A stretch of 64,000 nucleotides of DNA from Verrucomicrobiales bacterium (GTDB taxonomy: Bacteria > Verrucomicrobiota > Verrucomicrobiia > Verrucomicrobiales > V1-33): positions 62,001 through 126,000 of the forward strand of contig JAQGPJ010000041.1 of the NCBI GenBank assembly GCA_028293125.1, given 5' to 3'. Below the pieces are notes generated by a model. It saw nothing but the letters and a program-made list of their open reading frames with translations, ran no database searches and was not told where the DNA came from. Below are positions 60,839 to 64,000 of the stretch, one piece after another (position 1 is the first letter of the stretch; each line of letters begins with the position of its first letter). The translations under genes and the position numbers were made by a program.

Positions 60839-61441
60839 ATGATTTCCCTGCCACCCGCCCTCATCACCACCCCGCGCCTGATCATCCGGCGGCGGGACCC
60901 GTCCGATGCCGCTCTTTTCAAGGACGCGGTGGATTCCAGTCTGGAGCACCTGCGCCAATGGATGCCCTGGGCTCATGATGAGCCGATACCGCTGGAGGCT
61001 CTGCGGGAGCGCATCGCTGGTTTCGCCCTCAATTTTGAGGAAGGCCGGGAATTTGTTTACGGCATCCTGTCCAAGGATGGATCAGAGGCTCTCGGCTGCC
61101 TGGGCTTGCATCTCCGCAATGAGGATACGGACCGCGAAATCGGCTACTGGCTGCGCGTCTCCGCCACCGGCCAAGGATTTATCACCGAAGCCGCCGCAGC
61201 CGTGACCACCGCCGCCTTTGCCACATGGCCGGATGTCCAAACCGTCACCATCGTCTGCGATCCGGCCAATGCCCGCAGCGCCGCTGTCCCCGCCCGCCTG
61301 GGGTATTCCTGTCTGGGAAACCGCCCTTCCAAGGAACCTACCCCGGCCCGCTCCGAAGACCAAGTCTGGCGGATCACACGGGAGGGCTGGCATTCCTCCA
61401 CCGGCAACGGCAGGGCAGCCGTCAGCCAAATTCAGCCATAG
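60839..61441 (+). CDS. GNAT-family acetyltransferase, RimJ/RimL-like
   Basis: 200 residues from the ATG at 60839 (MISLPPALITTPRLIIRRRD), the usual opening of RimJ/RimL-type N-acetyltransferases. Further family text: HLRQWMPWAHDEPIPLEALR, YGILSKDGSEALGCLGLH, REIGYWLRVSATGQGFITEA (acetyl-CoA site) and CDPANARSAAVPARLGYSCL. Such enzymes acetylate protein N-termini or small-molecule amines; some GNATs (TacT, AtaT) act on aminoacyl-tRNA, but those are smaller and usually paired with an antitoxin, which is absent here. It lies inside the tRNA array, 34 bases after the Gln tRNA, and may be cotranscribed with it. Confidence 0.88.
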   Translation: MISLPPALITTPRLIIRRRDPSDAALFKDAVDSSLEHLRQWMPWAHDEPIPLEALRERIAGFALNFEEGREFVYGILSKDGSEALGCLGLHLRNEDTDREIGYWLRVSATGQGFITEAAAAVTTAAFATWPDVQTVTIVCDPANARSAAVPARLGYSCLGNRPSKEPTPARSEDQVWRITREGWHSSTGNGRAAVSQIQP

Positions 61442-61493
61442 AGCGCCTGACCCTCACGGCAGGGCATGGCTTGCCGTCAGTCAATCCATTTAT

Positions 61494-61569
61494 GGAGTCC
61501 ATAGTGTAACAGTAAGCACTCGGCCTTGTGAACGCCGCGGAACCGGGGCAGAACCGGTTGGACTCCCCA
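61494..61569 (+). tRNA. tRNA-His-like gene (anticodon GTG), altered T-loop
   Basis: The histidine-specific G at -1 opposite C73 is present, the acceptor GAGTCCA/TGGACTC pairs over all seven positions, and CCA is encoded. Anticodon loop TTGTGAA is on a stem with one C-C mismatch; the T-arm stem ACCGG/CCGGT carries loop GGCAGAA in place of TTC-type, and D-loop TAACAGTAAG lacks GG. Confidence 0.75.
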
Positions 61570-61588
61570 ATTTCACCTCATTGTTTAA

Positions 61589-61625
61589 CCCGTGCGCGAT
61601 CAAGCAGCGCATTATCGCGCACGGG
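61589..61625. other. 12-bp perfect hairpin between tRNA genes
   Basis: CCCGTGCGCGAT (61589-61600) pairs perfectly with ATCGCGCACGGG (61614-61625) around a 13-base loop. No T run follows. It may guide processing of the tRNA transcript or be a regulatory RNA structure. The remaining DNA of this 166-bp gap shows no gene. Confidence 0.6.
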
Positions 61626-61735
61626 GATGGAATCAGGAAGCCGTCAGTGGGGCATTTTCCCTGATCCGCCCTGTCCAGGATGGGCCGGTGCCACTGCATT
61701 TTCCGCGGCATCCCCGCCGTGCTTTTTCCATTTTC

Positions 61736-61811
61736 CGGTCTGTAGCTCAATGGGTAGAGCAAGGGACTCATAATCCCTTGGTTGCGGGTTCGAATCCCGC
61801 CGGACCGACCA
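61736..61811 (+). tRNA. tRNA with CAT anticodon (Met or Ile2)
   Basis: A fully canonical 76-base tRNA with acceptor CGGTCTG/CGGACCG, D-loop with GGG, anticodon arm AGGGA-CTCATAA-TCCCT, T-loop TTCGAAT, A73 and encoded CCA. Elongator Met versus lysidine-modified Ile2 cannot be decided by eye; the CTTGG variable region slightly favours Ile2. Confidence 0.92.
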
Positions 61812-61815
61812 TTTT

Positions 61816-61891
61816 CCCTGCGTAGTCCAACAGCAGAGACACCACGCTTAGAACGTGGACAGTGCGGGTGCAAATCCTGCCGCAGGGACCA
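61816..61891 (+). tRNA. tRNA-like gene, anticodon TAG (Leu), short variable region
   Basis: It starts four bases after the CAT tRNA. Acceptor CCCTGCG/CGCAGGG is perfect, anticodon arm CCACG-CTTAGAA-CGTGG, T-arm GCGGG-TGCAAAT-CCTGC, A73 and encoded CCA. The variable region has only five bases, unlike bacterial tRNA-Leu. D-arm GTCCAACAGCAGAGAC lacks GG, and T-loop position 55 is G. Confidence 0.75.
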
Positions 61892-61939
61892 AATCATCAT
61901 CAGTCATCCGGCTTTGTATCAGCCGGAGGCCGACAACTC

Positions 61940-62016
61940 CCTCCCGTAGCCCAATCAGCAGAGGCATCCCGCTTAAGACGGGATAGGTGCAGGTGCGAAT
62001 CCTGCCGGGAGGACCA
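61940..62016 (+). tRNA. tRNA-like gene, anticodon TAA (Leu), short variable region
   Basis: Perfect acceptor CCTCCCG/CGGGAGG, anticodon arm TCCCG-CTTAAGA-CGGGA, T-arm GCAGG-TGCGAAT-CCTGC, A73, encoded CCA, 77 bases. The D-arm GCCCAATCAGCAGAGGC resembles the neighbouring genes and lacks GG. The five-base variable region is atypical for leucine. Confidence 0.77.
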
Positions 62017-62179
62017 TGGAAATCGAACCGGACCAGCGTGCCGGGACCCGGTGCTGACGGGATCATGCCACCTTCATGTGGCATGGGGGCAGGACCTCCA
62101 CTTTCCGCCAAATTTTCCCCGGCGGAGGATTTCGAATTCAAGCGCTGACCTTGCCGGATCGGAAAAACCGATTCATTCA

Positions 62180-62255
62180 GCCCGGATAGCCCAAAAGCAG
62201 AGGCACGGCGTCGAGAGCGCCGCCAGTGCGGGTGCGAGTCCCGCTCCGGGCACCA
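62180..62255 (+). tRNA. tRNA-like gene, anticodon GAG (Leu), C at position 33
   Basis: Perfect acceptor GCCCGGA/TCCGGGC, T-arm GCGGG-TGCGAGT-CCCGC, A73 and encoded CCA. Anticodon arm CGGCG-TCGAGAG-CGCCG pairs perfectly and places GAG at 34-36, but position 33 is C instead of the near-universal T. D-arm GCCCAAAAGCAGAGGC is of the same type as the two preceding genes. Confidence 0.68.
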
Positions 62256-62275
62256 TTTTCAGTTTTCCTTTTTCA

Positions 62276-62346
62276 GGACCGCAAGCTTTGCAGCGAAGCA
62301 GCCGGCTTTTAACCGGCAGAGCACGGGGCGGCACCGTGGCGGTCCA
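62276..62346 (+). tRNA. tRNA-Lys-like gene (anticodon TTT), altered loops, no CCA
   Basis: All four stems pair: acceptor GGACCGC/GCGGTCC, D-stem GCTT/AAGC, anticodon arm GCCGG-CTTTTAA-CCGGC and T-arm CACGG-GGCGGCA-CCGTG. A73 is followed by CTT, so CCA would have to be added. The T-loop has GGC in place of TTC and the 7-base D-loop lacks GG. It starts 20 bases after the GAG gene. Confidence 0.65.
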
Positions 62347-62377
62347 CTTGGTTTTGGTGGTAACAAAAAGGGGGCCT

Positions 62378-62419
62378 GATAACGCCCGTCACTGCGGCGC
62401 GGGCCGCGTGATGAGGCGT
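62378..62419 (+). other. Structured hairpin shared with the minus-strand RNA candidate
   Basis: ACGCC/GGCGT close a stem that encloses TCAC/GTGA and GCGGC/GCCGC around a GCGG loop. The flanks GATAACGCC and GATGAGGCGT also occur, in the opposite orientation, at 60237-60184 with a different interior. It directly precedes repeat copy B and the HNH gene. Confidence 0.5.
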
Positions 62420-62425
62420 AGTTGG

Positions 62426-62455
62426 TGTGTGAAAAAAGAACAGACACCCATGCCG
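62426..62455 (+). repeat. 30-bp inverted repeat, copy B
   Basis: The plus-strand partner of 60409-60438 (28 of 30 positions identical). It ends 41 bases before the HNH endonuclease start codon and could belong to its leader. Confidence 0.9.
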
Positions 62456-62496
62456 GACCTCTTCGGGACGACCGCGCCTTCAACCGTCCCTTCGTT

Positions 62497-63075
62497 ATGA
62501 CCGAAGCCATCCACACCTCCTCCGTGCTCGTGCTGAACCGCCACTGGCAGGCCATCGACGTGAAAACACCCGCGCAGGCCTTCGCCATGATGGCCACGGG
62601 CTCCGCCCAGGCGCTGGATATTTCAGCGAATGCGCTGCTGCCGGTCTCTTGGTCAAACTGGCTGAAGCTGCCGGTGCGGGAGCACGACCGCAGCATCGGG
62701 ACCGTCCACGGCCCGGTGCGCTCGCCAACGGTCCTGGTGCTGGCCCGCTTCGCCAGAATGCCGCGCCGGCGTCTGACCTTTTCGCGCCGGGGGCTCTTCA
62801 TGCGCGATGGCGGGGTCTGCCAGTACAGCGGACGGGCGCTCCAGTTCGATGAGGCGAATATCGACCATGTCATCCCGCGCAGCCGGGGCGGCCCCACCTC
62901 CTGGGAAAATTGTGTGCTGGCCGACAAGCGCGTCAATCACCGCAAGGGTGACCGGACTCCCGAGGAGGCCGGACTGCGCCTCGCACGGCCTCCCCAGCCT
63001 CCCCGTGAAATGCCCGCCGCCGCCCTGATCCGGAACACCCTCGGCATTCAGGACTGGACCATGTTCCTCGGCTGA
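62497..63075 (+). CDS. HNH endonuclease-family protein
   Basis: 192 residues from the ATG at 62497 (MTEAIHTSSVLVLNRHWQAI). The first half has the conserved family opening (SSVLVLNRHWQAIDVKTPAQ), the second the HNH nuclease: RRGLFMRDGGVCQYSG, IDHVIPRSRGGPTSWENCVL and NHRKGDRTPEEAGLRL, with the catalytic histidine in DHVIPRS. The usual second CxxC zinc pair is absent. Stand-alone proteins of this group are widespread in Bacteroidota, Cyanobacteria and PVC bacteria with unknown targets; homing, defence or repair are possible. It closes the tRNA array and is preceded by repeat copy B. Confidence 0.88.
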   Translation: MTEAIHTSSVLVLNRHWQAIDVKTPAQAFAMMATGSAQALDISANALLPVSWSNWLKLPVREHDRSIGTVHGPVRSPTVLVLARFARMPRRRLTFSRRGLFMRDGGVCQYSGRALQFDEANIDHVIPRSRGGPTSWENCVLADKRVNHRKGDRTPEEAGLRLARPPQPPREMPAAALIRNTLGIQDWTMFLG

Positions 63076-63172
63076 CGCCGCTGAATACGCGGACGCCTGT
63101 GGTCAGGCATTTGCCCTTTTTCCTCAAAGCCAAAAACACGAGTGGACCGCTGTCCTGCCCCCTTGGCTGGCT

Positions 63173-64000
63173 TCACGCCAGGACTTCATGGATCACATGT
63201 CCATGGACATCGGTCAGGCGGCGGTCCACTCCGGCGTGGCGGAAGGTCAGCTTTTCGTGGTTGATGCCCATGAGGTGCAGGATGGTGGCGTGCAGATCAT
63301 AGCACTGGGTGCGGTTGACCTCCGCCTTGAAGCCCAGGCTGTCGCTTTCGCCGTAGGACACCCCCGCTTTCACCCCTGCGCCCGCCATCCAAGTGACAAA
63401 GCTGCCGCCATTGTGATCCCGCCCCCCGTTGCCCTGGGCGAACGGTGTGCGGCCGAATTCCGAAGTCCAGATCACCAGCGTGTCCTCCAGCAGGCCCCGC
63501 GATCCCAGATCCTCCAGCAGCGCCGCCGCCGGCTGATCCATGCCCAAGGCAATAGGCGGCAACTCGGCGGTGATGCTGCCATGGTTGTCCCAATTGTTGG
63601 CTGCGCCCTGCGGCCCGCTCCACACCTGCACAAACCGCACCCCGCGCTCCACCAAGCGGCGTGCCAGCAGGCAGCGGCGGCCAAAGTCCTCCGTGGCCGG
63701 CTGGTCCAGACCATAGCCTTTTTTCGTGATCTCGGTCTCCTTGGTCAGATCAAAAGCCTCCGGGGCGCTGAGCTGCATGCGGGCGGCCAATTCATAGGAA
63801 TCGATCCGCGCCTCCAGCCGGGAATCCCCCGGATGCTCCGCCGCATGGGCGCGGTTCAGTTTCTCCAGCGCCGCCAGACCGCGGCTGGACACGTCCCCGC
63901 CGGTTTTATTCCAAGCAGAACCGGGAAACAGATCCGGCACCGCGGCATTCACCCCCGCCCGGATGATAGTGCCCTGATGGCTGGCCGGCAGAAAGCCTGA
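63173..64000 (-). CDS. DUF1501-family exported protein, C-terminal part (partial)
   Basis: The frame remains open to the right edge of the window, so about 275 C-terminal residues of a protein of roughly 480 are seen. Family text: FLPASHQGTIIRAG at the edge, NRAHAAEHPGDSRLEARIDS, YGLDQPATEDFGRRCLLARR, GVRFVQVWSGPQGAANNWDN, LVIWTSEFGRTPFAQGNGGR, DHNGGSFVTWMAGAGVKAG and a final HAGVDRRLTDVHGHVI. These sulfatase-fold proteins are hallmarks of Planctomycetes and Verrucomicrobia, usually Tat-exported and encoded next to DUF1553/DUF1549 genes, which would lie outside the window. Confidence 0.92.
   Translation of the reverse strand, partial: SGFLPASHQGTIIRAGVNAAVPDLFPGSAWNKTGGDVSSRGLAALEKLNRAHAAEHPGDSRLEARIDSYELAARMQLSAPEAFDLTKETEITKKGYGLDQPATEDFGRRCLLARRLVERGVRFVQVWSGPQGAANNWDNHGSITAELPPIALGMDQPAAALLEDLGSRGLLEDTLVIWTSEFGRTPFAQGNGGRDHNGGSFVTWMAGAGVKAGVSYGESDSLGFKAEVNRTQCYDLHATILHLMGINHEKLTFRHAGVDRRLTDVHGHVIHEVLA

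Noticed and set aside
60839-61441. TacT/AtaT-type toxin acting on aminoacyl-tRNA
   Set aside because: Its location among tRNA genes is suggestive, but the protein is RimL-like in length and motifs and has no adjacent ribbon-helix-helix antitoxin.
62375-62425. attC-like integron site before the HNH gene
   Set aside because: ACGCC/GGCGT inverted ends invite the comparison, but the RYYYAAC/GTTRRRY core sites are not present and no integrase gene is in the window.

Overview
The window comes from a high-GC Gram-negative bacterium that is most likely a member of the Verrucomicrobiota (PVC group). The evidence is the mix of families: secreted proteins ending in a C-terminal domain of the YTVQTSTALSGW type, pseudopilin-like proteins with a GFTLIELLVV leader, DUF1501 and DUF1080 proteins, a sulfatase-maturation-type protein, a Tat-exported alkaline phosphatase, PQQ- and YVTN-type propellers, and almost no strong Shine-Dalgarno sites. 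Many intergenic gaps are long, and housekeeping genes sit singly among secreted and accessory genes. No lineage marker was compared, so the assignment is an inference.

Layout. 0-2.7 kb: two overlapping genes for secreted repeat proteins. 2.9-4.45 kb: a decayed patch with an IS3-type transposase remnant and a broken ECF sigma factor. 4.5-8.7 kb: a giant secreted protein of five tandem domains, a strong terminator and a XylR-type regulator. 9.2-13.1 kb: a LolC/E-type permease, an MFS transporter and a PDZ protein. 13.1-14.3 kb: an ECF sigma/anti-sigma-like pair. 14.4-26.8 kb: aroB, a GDSL esterase, a pseudopilin-like protein, an Hsp70 paralogue, alkaline phosphatase, a formylglycine-generating-enzyme-like protein, an S4 protein, xylose isomerase and a YVTN propeller. 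26.8-27.95 kb: an apparently intact IS630-family element flanked by TA. 28-39.5 kb: a minus-strand block with a bifunctional aldolase/dehydrogenase, small membrane proteins, a lipoprotein hydrolase, HemW, an Ig-like membrane protein, an Lhr-type helicase and a PQQ propeller. 39.8-43.6 kb: glutathione peroxidase, GAPDH and a protein carrying an internal pseudopilin-like segment. 44-47 kb: a low-GC gene split by a frameshift and a decayed gene. 47.2-59.6 kb: nuoD, uvrC, an LsrF-like thiolase, a DUF421 protein, a C45-type acyltransferase fusion, DUF1287, mnmA, DUF1080, rluD and rsmH. 63.2-64 kb: the 3' end of a DUF1501 gene.

The most unusual part is 59.7-62.5 kb. It holds a small transcription unit, structured non-coding DNA with its own terminator, and at least eight tRNA or tRNA-like genes on the + strand (Gly TCC, Gln TTG, His GTG, Met CAT, Leu TAG, Leu TAA, Leu GAG, Lys TTT), with a GNAT gene between them and an HNH endonuclease gene after them. 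Only the CAT tRNA looks fully canonical. The others lack the D-loop GG, and six have G instead of T at T-loop position 55. The three with leucine anticodons lack the long variable arm expected of bacterial tRNA-Leu. A near-identical 30-bp sequence occurs in inverted orientation on both sides (60409 and 62426). This is the best candidate here for something undescribed: a tRNA array with an altered elbow, possibly carried as a unit.

Working together: xylose isomerase, the XylR-type regulator and the RhaD-type aldolase/dehydrogenase suggest plant or algal sugar use, though the genes are dispersed. The many secreted propellers, discoidin-like repeats, phosphatase, esterase and DUF1080/DUF1501 proteins fit a polymer-degrading, surface-active lifestyle.
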